From assembly GCA_002351705.1 (NCBI GenBank), contig DEHC01000070.1, positions 1-44,081 of the forward strand: 44,081 nucleotides of DNA, in the 5' to 3' direction. The notes beneath the pieces were generated by a model. It had not been told where the DNA came from. It worked only from the letters and a program-made list of their open reading frames with translations, and searched no databases. The DNA is from Gammaproteobacteria bacterium UBA2810. Its GTDB lineage: Bacteria > Pseudomonadota > Gammaproteobacteria > Enterobacterales > Succinivibrionaceae. Below, piece after piece: positions 32,507-42,267 of this stretch (the stretch's first letter is position 1; every line of letters begins with the position of its first letter). The position numbers and the translations under genes were made by a program.

Positions 32507-33226
32507 ATGTCCACCAAAATCATCCTGCTCATCGGTGCATCAGCCGTTGTCTTAGTTTTCATCGTCTACGCCGTAATCATAAACAACCGCCGCTTTGCCG
32601 GCCGCCGCAGACGCTACAACAAGGATCTCCACTCTGATGTAGGCGATCTGAGCCTCAGCGGGAAGGAGCCCGGCTCCGCCGACGAGGAGAGCACCCTGAG
32701 GACTTTAGGCGGCGAGGGGCCTGATCTTGCAGCAAAGCCCGAGGAGAGCGCGGCACCCGCGAAGGAGCAGGAGGACGCGCCTGTGAACGAGGCGAAGAAG
32801 CAGGAGAAGATCTGGCAGGACTTCTATATCGTCAACCTCGTGAAGGCAGACGGCACCCCCTTTGACGGCTACGCCGTAAAGACCGGCTTCGAGAGCCACG
32901 GCTATATCTTCGGCGACTACGACATCTACCACTGCCTCGACAATGTCGATGACAAGTCATCGGAGAAGTTCGCCGTCGGCAACCTCTACAAGCCCGGCAC
33001 CTTCAGCGAGCAGGACGTCAACTCCTACGCGGTCAGGGGACTGAGCTTCATGATGCAGCCGAGAAAGGGCGCAGGCGTCAGGAACTTCACCTCCATGATC
33101 AAGGACGCCTCCGAGTTTGCCCGCGAGCTCGGCGCTGTTGTCATCAACCAGGACGGATCCGCGAAGTTCGATGACGCCTTGAAGGAGCAGTACCTCAAGG
33201 AGCTCGCAGCTTTCGACGCGCAGTAA
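32507..33226 (+). CDS. zipA: Cell division protein ZipA
   Basis: Inner-membrane anchor that tethers and bundles FtsZ at the division ring. 239 residues, shorter than in Escherichia coli (328). One N-terminal membrane helix (IILLIGASAVVLVFIVYAVII, residues about 5-25) with the basic patch RRFAGRRRRY inside. A short charged linker (about 40-100) lacks the long Pro/Gln-rich region of enterics. The FtsZ-binding C-terminal domain runs about 107-235: QDFYIVNLVKADGTPFDGYA, GLSFMMQPRKGAGVRNFTSM and a closing helix ELGAVVINQDGSAKF. Its place beside ligA and opposite cysZ supports the call strongly. Confidence 0.95.
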   Translation: MSTKIILLIGASAVVLVFIVYAVIINNRRFAGRRRRYNKDLHSDVGDLSLSGKEPGSADEESTLRTLGGEGPDLAAKPEESAAPAKEQEDAPVNEAKKQEKIWQDFYIVNLVKADGTPFDGYAVKTGFESHGYIFGDYDIYHCLDNVDDKSSEKFAVGNLYKPGTFSEQDVNSYAVRGLSFMMQPRKGAGVRNFTSMIKDASEFARELGAVVINQDGSAKFDDALKEQYLKELAAFDAQ

Positions 33227-33259
33227 GGATGCTGCCTGCTGAAAGCCAGAACCCAGCCG

Positions 33260-33283
33260 GCGGGGCATGTCCCCGCTTTTTTT
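33260..33283 (+). terminator. Terminator between zipA and ligA
   Basis: GCGGGG / CCCCGC (33260-33265, 33271-33276) followed by seven T. It uncouples ligA from zipA at least in part. Confidence 0.8.
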
Positions 33284-33311
33284 GTGTCCGTTTCTTACGT
33301 GAGGAAAGACT

Positions 33312-36300
33312 ATGCCGGACGAGAGCGCTGTCAGGGAAAGGATGTCGGAGCTTTCCCGCCTTCTCAACAGATATTCGCATGAGTACTACGTCAATGACAG
33401 CCCGAGTGTGCCTGACGCCGAGTATGACCGCCTGTTCCGCGAGCTCGAGGAGCTCGAGAGGCAGCACCCGGATCTGATCGATCCCTCCTCCCCGACGAGA
33501 AAGGTGGGAGGCGAGGCGATTTCCGCCTTTAAGAAAGTGGTGCATAAAATCCCGTTGCTCTCGCTTGCCGACATCTTCAGCGAGGGCGAGCTCGATGACT
33601 TCGTGAGAAGGGTGAGCGACGCTGCCTCGTCGGACAGTGTGGAGTTCGCGGCCGAGGTCAAGCTTGACGGCCTCGCCTGCAGCATTTTCTATACGGACGG
33701 GATCCTCTCGCTCGCCTCGACCCGCGGCAACGGCACGATAGGCGAGGACATCACGGAGAACGTGAAGACCATCAGGAACGTTCCTCTCCGTCTCGAGTGC
33801 GAAAATCCACCGAAGATGCTCGAGGTGAGGGGCGAGGTATTCATGCCGAAGGGCGGCTTCGAGAGGATGAACCGCGAGGCCCTGGAGCATCACGGCAAGG
33901 TGTTCGCGAATCCGAGGAACGCCGCCGCGGGAAGCCTTCGGCAGCTTGATCCGAGGGTGACCGCGAAAAGACCCCTGATGTTCAACTGCTACTTTGTGGC
34001 GGCAGCCGAGGGCATCGCTCTTCCTTCGCGCCACACCGAGAGGCTCGCTCTTGCCGCCTCGTGGGGCATTCCGGTGAACCCCCTCACCGAGACCGGAAGG
34101 GGCGGGGCGTTCCTCCATGACTTCTACGCGAGGATGGCGAAGCTCCGCCCGCACCTTCCCTATGAGATCGACGGCCTTGTCTACAAGGTCAATGACATTG
34201 CTCTGCAGGAGCAGATGGGGAACGTCACCCGCTCGCCGCGCTGGGCGATCGCCCACAAGTTCCCGCCGGAGGAGGAGATGACTATTCTCCGCGATGTGCG
34301 CTTCCAGGTCGGAAGGACCGGTGCCGTGACGCCGGTTGCCGTGCTGGATCCGGTGAGGGTAAGCGGCGTTACGGTGAAGAGCGCGACGCTCCACAATGAG
34401 GAGGAGCTCAGGAGGCTCGGCGTCATGATCGGGGACACTGTGATCGTAAGGCGCGCGGGAGATGTCATACCTCAGATCGCATCGGTTGTGAAGGACAGGA
34501 GACCGGCTGACGCGAGGCCTGTCGTTTTCCCGGAGATCTGCCCCGAGTGCGGATCGAGGATCGAGCGCGTCGAGGGCGGCGCCATCAGCCGCTGCACCGG
34601 AGGGCTCATCTGCCCGGCGCAGAGGCACCAGACCCTGACTCACTTCGTGAGCCGCCAGGCCATGGACATTGACGGCCTCGGCGACATGATCCTGCAGTCC
34701 CTCGAGGACTCCGGCGCCGTGAAGTTCCCCTCCGACATCTATACGCTCCGCGCGGAGGATCTCTGGAAGGTCCTCCTCGGGAGCAGCGAGACGCCAGCGG
34801 CGTCAGGAAAGGGAAAGCGCGCCGCGGCGGAATCTCATAGGGAGAGCGCTCCGGAAGGTGATGACGCGCTGCCAGATCTTTTCGCGGCGGCGGAAAAAAC
34901 CGGCGCCGGAGCAATTTTTTCACAGCTTCCGGAGGTTTCAGGCGCTGAGGACGGAGCGGCCGCGTCAGCGCTCTCACTGGCGGCGCCTCTGCTTTTCACA
35001 AAACCGTCACCATATTCTGTTGATAACAGTGCAGGCCTCAAAGCGCTCTCTGCGTTTTTCGGCAGGGACGATGACAATGTCCGCGCCGCCTGGCTCATTT
35101 ACCTGCTCGGTGTCCCCGGCATGACGAGGGAGGGGGCGCTTTCGGTCTCCGAGTCCCTCCGGACTCCGGAGGAGATCCTCGACGCGGAGAAGGAGGAGAC
35201 AGTCTCCGCCGCTGATGACGCCGAACTCGGGGAGAGGCTCTGGAGCGCGCTTGAGGCGGTCCGCGGGGATGACGGCTTCAGGGGCGACCGTCTGATCCGC
35301 GATTTCGCAAGATCGGAGAAGACCGCGCTCGCCCGCTTCATCGCCGAGGCCGCGCCTGATGTGACACCGGCTGAGGCGATGGTCTTCTCGCTTTTTGCGG
35401 AGCTCGGGAGCGAGGGCCTGAGCGGTGAGTACGGGAAAGCCGCCGAATCAGGTGCAGTAAGCGGCGAAGCCATTGAGGCGATCCGGGAGCTTTTCCGGAG
35501 GAAGGACGCGCCTCTTGCCTTCTTCATCTACTCGCTCGGCATCAGGACCCGGAAGGCCGGGAAGGGATATGAGGGTGTCCCGGCAGAGCTCAGGAAACCG
35601 CACGGGATTTCCGCGGCGGCAGCCTTCGCGCTCGCCTCGCATTTCGGCGGCTTTGACGCGTTCTCCCTCGCCGGCGAGGAGGCCCTCGGCGGGGCCCTCC
35701 GTGACTTCCCAGACGGAAGGCTCATCGCCGAGGCAGTTGTCCGGCATTTCGAGCAGAGGGGCGCGAGCGTCAGGAACCTCCTTGACTCAATCGATCACTC
35801 GAGAAACACCACGCTCCGCCGCTTCATCTACGCGCTCGGCATCAGGGAGGTAGGCGAGGCCACGGCGCTCTCGCTCGCGAGGCATTTCGGGACGTTTGAT
35901 AAGCTCCGGCACGCGAATGCCGAGGAGCTCAAGCTTGTGGAGGACATCGGCGACGTGGTCTCCTCGAGCATCATCAGCTTCTTCGCCGAGAGCCACAACC
36001 AGGAGATGATTGACCGGCTCATCAGGCCCTCATCCGAAGGAGGCGCCGGCATAAGGTGGCCCGACGAGAAGGTGCCTGATTCAACAGAGATGCCTCTTCT
36101 CGGGAGGTCCTACGTCATAACCGGAACCCTTTCATCGATGGGCCGGAACGAGGCGAAGGAGCGGCTGCAGAGGCTCGGGGCGAAGGTAGCTGGCTCGGTC
36201 TCGAAGAAGACCACCGCGCTTATCGCGGGAAGCGGCACCGAAACAGGAAGCAAGATGACAAAGGCGCAGGAGCTCGGCATACCGGTGCTCGGCGAGGAGG

Positions 36301-36356
36301 ATCTCCTGAGGCTCCTCGGAGAGGGCAGCGGGGAGCAGCAGGATCTCTTCTCCTGA
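33312..36356 (+). CDS. ligA: NAD-dependent DNA ligase with large HhH-domain insertion
   Basis: Seals nicks in DNA using NAD. The family length is about 670; this is 1014 residues. Standard parts: Ia domain (RLLNRYSHEYYVND), adenylation domain with catalytic K117 in EVKLDGLA, OB fold (FQVGRTGAVTPVAVL), zinc finger C410, C413, C428, C434, first HhH element DIDGLGDMILQSLED (453-466), then the normal HhH segment TTLRRFIYALGIREVGEAT (from 833), and a BRCT domain (about 925-1000). Between about 490 and 820 are some 330 extra residues: a low-complexity Ala/Ser/Gly/Glu part to about 585, then units resembling the FIYALGI module (588-668, 671-733, 734-830). The last residues, QQDLFS, look like a clamp-binding peptide. 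Frame is unbroken, so the enzyme is probably functional. Confidence 0.95.
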   Translation: MPDESAVRERMSELSRLLNRYSHEYYVNDSPSVPDAEYDRLFRELEELERQHPDLIDPSSPTRKVGGEAISAFKKVVHKIPLLSLADIFSEGELDDFVRRVSDAASSDSVEFAAEVKLDGLACSIFYTDGILSLASTRGNGTIGEDITENVKTIRNVPLRLECENPPKMLEVRGEVFMPKGGFERMNREALEHHGKVFANPRNAAAGSLRQLDPRVTAKRPLMFNCYFVAAAEGIALPSRHTERLALAASWGIPVNPLTETGRGGAFLHDFYARMAKLRPHLPYEIDGLVYKVNDIALQEQMGNVTRSPRWAIAHKFPPEEEMTILRDVRFQVGRTGAVTPVAVLDPVRVSGVTVKSATLHNEEELRRLGVMIGDTVIVRRAGDVIPQIASVVKDRRPADARPVVFPEICPECGSRIERVEGGAISRCTGGLICPAQRHQTLTHFVSRQAMDIDGLGDMILQSLEDSGAVKFPSDIYTLRAEDLWKVLLGSSETPAASGKGKRAAAESHRESAPEGDDALPDLFAAAEKTGAGAIFSQLPEVSGAEDGAAASALSLAAPLLFTKPSPYSVDNSAGLKALSAFFGRDDDNVRAAWLIYLLGVPGMTREGALSVSESLRTPEEILDAEKEETVSAADDAELGERLWSALEAVRGDDGFRGDRLIRDFARSEKTALARFIAEAAPDVTPAEAMVFSLFAELGSEGLSGEYGKAAESGAVSGEAIEAIRELFRRKDAPLAFFIYSLGIRTRKAGKGYEGVPAELRKPHGISAAAAFALASHFGGFDAFSLAGEEALGGALRDFPDGRLIAEAVVRHFEQRGASVRNLLDSIDHSRNTTLRRFIYALGIREVGEATALSLARHFGTFDKLRHANAEELKLVEDIGDVVSSSIISFFAESHNQEMIDRLIRPSSEGGAGIRWPDEKVPDSTEMPLLGRSYVITGTLSSMGRNEAKERLQRLGAKVAGSVSKKTTALIAGSGTETGSKMTKAQELGIPVLGEEDLLRLLGEGSGEQQDLFS

Positions 36357-36381
36357 GAAGGTCTGTTTACTCCTTAAGCAG

Positions 36382-36420
36382 GGCAGCCGGGAACATGAGG
36401 TTTCCGGCTGCCTTTTATTT
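36382..36420 (+). terminator. Terminator after ligA
   Basis: GGCAGCCGG / CCGGCTGCC stem (36382-36412, extended by AA/TT) followed by TTTTATTT. Confidence 0.85.
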
Positions 36421-36485
36421 TTCCGGGACGGGCCGCTCCGGATCCTCGGTGCCGGCCGCCGCTGGATTTATTTGTGAAAAAAGTC

Positions 36486-36538
36486 TTGCAAAGATGATGA
36501 GCTTGGTGTATGGTTAATTGTAACAACAAAGGTTACAA
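36486..36538 (+). promoter_or_regulatory. Promoter with palindromic operator for the NAD(P)-binding gene
   Basis: TTGCAA (36486-36491), 17 bases, TATGGT (36509-36514) form a plausible promoter. Over its start site lies a perfect 7-bp inverted repeat, TTGTAAC (36518-36524) and GTTACAA (36532-36538), spaced by 7 bases and flanked by a further TTA/TAA match. Its centre-to-centre spacing of about 14 and GTAAC/GTTAC arms suit a dimeric winged-helix repressor such as an HxlR/MarR type. No regulator gene is adjacent. Confidence 0.65.
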
Positions 36539-36594
36539 CTAACGGAGCAGCACCTGAAGGGCTGCGGCATTTACCAGAACAGGAAGGAATGAAT

Positions 36595-37248
36595 ATGAAC
36601 GTACTTTTGATCGGTGCAACAGGCTATGCAGGCTCGGCAATCCTCAATGAGCTCGTCTCCCGCGGCCACAGCGTCACTGCAGTTGTCCGCGATGTCTCGA
36701 AGCTTCAGGATAGCCAGTTCGTGAAGGCCGTTGCGGGCGACGCGACTGATCCTGAGGCGCTTGCGAGGCTCGCAAGGGGCAAGGACGCTGTCATCTCCGC
36801 CTACAACCCCGGCTGGAAGAATCCCCGCCTCTACGAGGACACCCTTGAGAACTACCCGAAGATCGTCGAGGGCGTGCGCAGCTCCGGCGTGAAGCGCCTC
36901 CTCATTGTGGGCGGCGCAGGCACCCTCTTCGTGAAGCCCGGCGTGCGCCTCGTTGACACCGGCACGCTCCCCGCCGAGTGGCTCCCTGGCGTGAAGAGCC
37001 TCGGCGAGTTCTACCTCAATTTCCTCACGAAGGTTAAGGATGTTGACTGGGTATTCCTCTCGCCTGCCGGAAACCTCGGCAACCTGCAGAAGGGCGTGCG
37101 TACCGGGAAGTACCGCGTCGGGAAGGACGACATGCTCTTTGACGAGAAGGGAAACAGCTTCATCTCCGTCGAGGACTACGCGGTCGCGATGGTCGACGAG
37201 CTCGAGAAGCCTGCCCACCACTATGAGCGCTTCACTGTAGCCTACTGA
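36595..37248 (+). CDS. NAD(P)-binding atypical short-chain dehydrogenase (YwnB/NmrA-like)
   Basis: A 217-residue single Rossmann-fold protein. The nucleotide loop GATGYAGSAI lies at residues 8-17, followed by the family patterns VTAVVRD, AGDATDPEALA, DAVISAYNPG, GVKRLLIVGGAGTLFV and DWVFLSPAGNL. This fits the NAD(P)H-binding group that includes YwnB and related putative reductases; the substrate is unknown. Start ATG 36595 is preferred over 36589 because AGGAAGGA (36581-36588) is then well spaced. It is monocistronic, with an inducible-looking operator before it and a strong terminator behind, which suggests a stress- or electrophile-responsive enzyme by analogy. Confidence 0.85.
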   Translation: MNVLLIGATGYAGSAILNELVSRGHSVTAVVRDVSKLQDSQFVKAVAGDATDPEALARLARGKDAVISAYNPGWKNPRLYEDTLENYPKIVEGVRSSGVKRLLIVGGAGTLFVKPGVRLVDTGTLPAEWLPGVKSLGEFYLNFLTKVKDVDWVFLSPAGNLGNLQKGVRTGKYRVGKDDMLFDEKGNSFISVEDYAVAMVDELEKPAHHYERFTVAY

Positions 37249-37272
37249 CGCCTGGCAGCCTTTGCTTTCAGG

Positions 37273-37307
37273 GCAGGGTCTCCTTTGCGGGGGCCCTGCT
37301 TTTTTTT
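37273..37307 (+). terminator. Terminator after the NAD(P)-binding gene
   Basis: GCAGGG / CCCTGC outer stem (37273-37278, 37294-37299) with further GC pairing inside, followed by eight T. Confidence 0.85.
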
Positions 37308-37713
37308 GACCCGTCAGGCAGCTCCGGGCAGTGTGAATTCCATGCTGCATCGCGGCAGCTGCCCCCCTGGCCTTCTCTCCGGTTCTTTTCTGCATCTTCC
37401 TGGTGCATTTTCCGCCGGATTTACTGCAAATTCCGGTTTATAAAAGACAATATAAGACACTTATATCGGACGGTGAAATCGTTTTCTTTTGATTTGGCTC
37501 AAATTAAACGGTAAAAATTTGATACAGCTCTCGTTTTGGTTGATTCTTGACGGCGATCACACTATTATGAAGGCAAGGAACTAACTCAAGACGCAAAATG
37601 CGCCTTAATCCCCGGAGAGCATGTTATCCGGGTGCCGCCAGCGCGCGGCGTGCGGCAGTCAGGCCGCTGTTCGAAAAAATAATTATTAATACAATAAAAA
37701 AAGGGTGACAAAA
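37308..37713. other. Leader region of the transglycosylase gene
   Basis: About 400 bases without a gene. The left part is ordinary; 37430-37540 is AT-rich. A promoter is proposed at 37540-37568. A transcript from it would carry an approximately 140-base leader that includes GC-rich pairing potential near 37600-37670. No known riboswitch was recognised. Confidence 0.4.
37540..37568 (+). promoter_or_regulatory. Sigma-70 promoter upstream of the transglycosylase
   Basis: TTGATT (37540-37545), 17 bases, TATTAT (37563-37568), directly after an AT-rich stretch. Confidence 0.6.
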
Positions 37714-38754
37714 ATGGAACTGCATAAGATATTTGCAGCCTCTGTCGTTTCAGTGTACGTGATGCTCGCCGGAGGCTGCCACAATGTGATGTACACAGCA
37801 TCACAGGGACTCTCGGGACTGAGCTCCGCCGCTGAGGCGGAAAGCAGGAGGCTTGCAGACTCCGGCCTTGACGCAGCCGCCGCCGGCCGGTCTTCCGCTG
37901 ATGCATACCGCGGGAATGTCTGGGACAGCATAATTTCCGGATTCAGCCTCGGAAACGGCTCGAGGGCGCAGGTCATCCGCCACAAGAACATCATGAGGAA
38001 GACCTCCCACGGCATGAACGCGCTGCTCGACAGCTCCTCACCCTACATCAGGACCATTTACAACGAGATCAGGGAGCGCGGGCTTCCCTCCGAGCTCGTG
38101 CTTGTCCCGCTGTTCGAGAGCGGATTCAAGATCGAGAGCAGGTCCCACATGGGAGCCGTCGGCTTCTGGCAGATGACCCCGATCACCGCAAGGCATTTCG
38201 GGCTCAAGGTCACCAAGTACAACGACGAGAGAAGGGACGTCAGGCGCTCGACTGACGCGGCTCTTGATCTCCTCAGCTACCTCAACAAGAAGTTTGACGG
38301 TGACTGGCTCCTGACCCTTGCCGCCTACAACTGCGGCATCACGAGGGTCACGAGCGCGATCAAGCGCAACAAGGCCGCAGGCCTCCCGGCTGACTTCTGG
38401 CACCTTAATCTCCCGAAGGAGACCAGTAACTACGTGCCGAGAATCCTTGCCCTCGCGAGCATCATGAAGGACAGCGGCTCATACGGCATCAGGATCCCCA
38501 ACGTGGTCGATCATCCTGTCAGGAGGGATACCGGCGTCGTCACCGCGAAGGCATCGGCCGCAGGGAAGGCTGACAAGGGCCGCATTGCTGTGCTGAACTC
38601 GGTCACCTACCTGTACTCCGCGCTCAGGAACTCTGATGCCGGAGTCACTGGGATTGCCTCGGACCTTCTCGCCTGGGCAGCCCCGTCGGAGGACGATGCT
38701 GACGGACTGAAGTTCGCCTCGGCTGTATCCTTCTCGAACGCGGTAGCCGACTGA
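37714..38754 (+). CDS. Lytic murein transglycosylase (MltD-like, SLT domain)
   Basis: A 346-residue envelope enzyme that cuts peptidoglycan to 1,6-anhydro products. The N-terminus is a signal peptide with a probable lipobox AGGC at about residue 22, so it may be an outer-membrane lipoprotein. The SLT domain starts near residue 108: LPSELVLVPLFESGFKIESR (catalytic Glu in FESGF), MGAVGFWQMTPITARHFGL, and the closing NCGITRVTSAIKRN and NYVPRILALASIM. This order is that of MltD, but the LysM repeats usual at its C-terminus are absent. ATG 37714 has AAGGG upstream; GTG 37705 is an alternative. Confidence 0.9.
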   Translation: MELHKIFAASVVSVYVMLAGGCHNVMYTASQGLSGLSSAAEAESRRLADSGLDAAAAGRSSADAYRGNVWDSIISGFSLGNGSRAQVIRHKNIMRKTSHGMNALLDSSSPYIRTIYNEIRERGLPSELVLVPLFESGFKIESRSHMGAVGFWQMTPITARHFGLKVTKYNDERRDVRRSTDAALDLLSYLNKKFDGDWLLTLAAYNCGITRVTSAIKRNKAAGLPADFWHLNLPKETSNYVPRILALASIMKDSGSYGIRIPNVVDHPVRRDTGVVTAKASAAGKADKGRIAVLNSVTYLYSALRNSDAGVTGIASDLLAWAAPSEDDADGLKFASAVSFSNAVAD

Positions 38755-38780
38755 GCCTGAAAGGTTCTGGAAATAAAAAG

Positions 38781-38806
38781 CCGGAGCGAAAATGCCCCGG
38801 TTTTTT
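38781..38806. terminator. Terminator shared by the transglycosylase and rnhA
   Basis: CCGGAGC / GCCCCGG stem (38781-38787, 38794-38800; one mismatch) with TTTTTT on the plus side and an A-rich run on the other, so it may stop both convergent transcripts. Confidence 0.7.
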
Positions 38807-38820
38807 CGTATCAGGGAATG

Positions 38821-39282
38821 TCAGTACTTTTTCCCCTTAAGCTTCTCCGCCTCAGACCTTGCCATTCTGTCGCATTCCTCATTCTTCTCGAGTCCGTGGT
38901 GGCCCTTCTCCCAGTGCCAAGTGACATCGTGGTAACTGGTAAGCTCAGCCAGTTTCTCCCAGAGGTCGCGGTTCTTCACTGCCTTTCCGTCTGAGAGCTT
39001 CCAGTTTTTTGCGATCCAGCCCGGAATCCACTTCGTAATGCCGTTCTTAAGATAGGTGCTGTCCGTGCTGATGTCCGCCTCGCACTTCTCCTTAAGGGCG
39101 GAGAGCGCCATGATGGCAGCGGTGAGCTCCATCCGGTTGTTGGTCGTTCCGGCCTCGCCGCCGGAGATTTTCTTCAAGAACGGAGTGCCGCCTGGCGGGC
39201 AGTACTCGAGGATGGCCGCCCAGCCGCCGGGGCCGGGGTTGCCGAGGCAGGAGCCGTCGGTGTGGATGGTTACTTTTTTCAT
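38821..39282 (-). CDS. rnhA: Ribonuclease HI
   Basis: Cuts RNA in RNA-DNA hybrids. 153 residues from ATG 39282; longer upstream frames lack similarity. The four metal-binding acids are all visible: D in HTDGSCLGNPGPGGWAA, E in NNRMELTAAIMAL, D in ISTDSTYLKNGI, and D in NEECDRMARSEA. The WIPGWIAKNWKLSDGKAVKN segment with the basic protrusion is the gammaproteobacterial RnhA type. It is divergent from rlmE rather than from dnaQ. Confidence 0.98.
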   Translation of the reverse strand: MKKVTIHTDGSCLGNPGPGGWAAILEYCPPGGTPFLKKISGGEAGTTNNRMELTAAIMALSALKEKCEADISTDSTYLKNGITKWIPGWIAKNWKLSDGKAVKNRDLWEKLAELTSYHDVTWHWEKGHHGLEKNEECDRMARSEAEKLKGKKY

Positions 39283-39410
39283 ATTGGTGACCTGGCATTG
39301 GGGAATGGGGCCTGAACTGCAGGAGTTTACCATGCCGGGCCGTAAGCCGTGTGCCGGCAGCAGCTCCGTGCATCATGGGATTCCGGAGGAGCACTTCGTC
39401 AGAGAACCTT

Positions 39411-39438
39411 TTGCCATTTTGCCTCTCTGCCTTATAAT
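39411..39438 (+). promoter_or_regulatory. Sigma-70 promoter of rlmE
   Basis: TTGCCA (39411-39416), 16 bases, perfect TATAAT (39433-39438), 19 bases before the rlmE ATG. Confidence 0.75.
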
Positions 39439-39457
39439 CTCCCCAAACGGAGACAAT

Positions 39458-40123
39458 ATGACTGACAAGAAGAGAACGCCGAGCCAGACCCGCTGGCTCA
39501 AGGAACATTTTGACGATGTCTATGTGCAGGAGGCCCACAAGAGAGGGCTCCGCTCCAGGGCGTCGTTCAAGCTCGAGCAGCTTGATGAGAAGGACCACCT
39601 GTTCAGGAAGGGCATGAAGGTGGTTGATCTCGGCGCGGCCCCGGGCGGCTGGTCCGCCTATGCGGCGTCAAAGGTCGGCGATGGCGGCAGGGTGGTCGCC
39701 TGCGACCTCCTCATGATGGACTCCATCCCGGGGGTCGACTTCATCCAGGGCGACTTCAGGGACAGCGAGGTTCTCGCGAAGCTCCGGGAGCTCATCGGCA
39801 GCAGCAGGGTGGATCTCGTGATGTCGGACATGGCCCCCAACATGTCAGGGAACCTCGGCGTTGACCAGCCCCGCGCCATGTACCTCATCGAGCTTGCCCT
39901 CGACATGTGCCGCGACGTCCTGAAGAGAAACGGCAGCTTCATCGTCAAGGTCTTCAACGGGCAGGGCAGCGAGGAGTACCTCCGGACGCTCCGCGGGATG
40001 TTCCGGACAGTGAAGAGCAGAAAGCCTGACGCGTCGAGAGCCCGCTCGCGCGAGGTGTACTACGTCTGCACCGGATTCCTCGGTAGTGAGGACAGATCTG
40101 ATGCCTCAGGGGATGAGGCCTGA
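39458..40123 (+). CDS. rlmE: 23S rRNA 2'-O-methyltransferase RlmE (RrmJ/FtsJ)
   Basis: Methylates the 2'-O of U2552 in 23S rRNA using S-adenosylmethionine; a heat-shock gene in Escherichia coli. 221 residues from ATG 39458 (CGGAGA upstream). The K-D-K-E catalytic set is visible: K in RASFKLEQL, D in VMSDMAPNMSG, K in FIVKVFNGQG, E in SREVYYV. The SAM loop is VVDLGAAPGGWSAYA. The acidic 12-residue tail is longer than usual. It is followed by ftsH after 88 bases, the conserved order. Confidence 0.97.
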   Translation: MTDKKRTPSQTRWLKEHFDDVYVQEAHKRGLRSRASFKLEQLDEKDHLFRKGMKVVDLGAAPGGWSAYAASKVGDGGRVVACDLLMMDSIPGVDFIQGDFRDSEVLAKLRELIGSSRVDLVMSDMAPNMSGNLGVDQPRAMYLIELALDMCRDVLKRNGSFIVKVFNGQGSEEYLRTLRGMFRTVKSRKPDASRARSREVYYVCTGFLGSEDRSDASGDEA

Positions 40124-40211
40124 TGATGTATAATCGGGATCCGGCAGCGGCTTTCCTGCGGCCGGAGATCAGCCTGACAGTCTGCCAAACGGTTTTCTAG
40201 CGGATTATTAA

Positions 40212-42206
<1,995 letters not shown>

Positions 42207-42267
42207 AAGCCGCAGATACAGGAAATAAGAACTGCGGCAAACAAAAAACTGATTGAGGACAAGCAGT

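Noticed and set aside
33195..34643. 482-codon minus-strand frame opposite ligA
   Set aside because: Spans the zipA end, a terminator and the ligA start on the other strand, and shows shadow-type composition.
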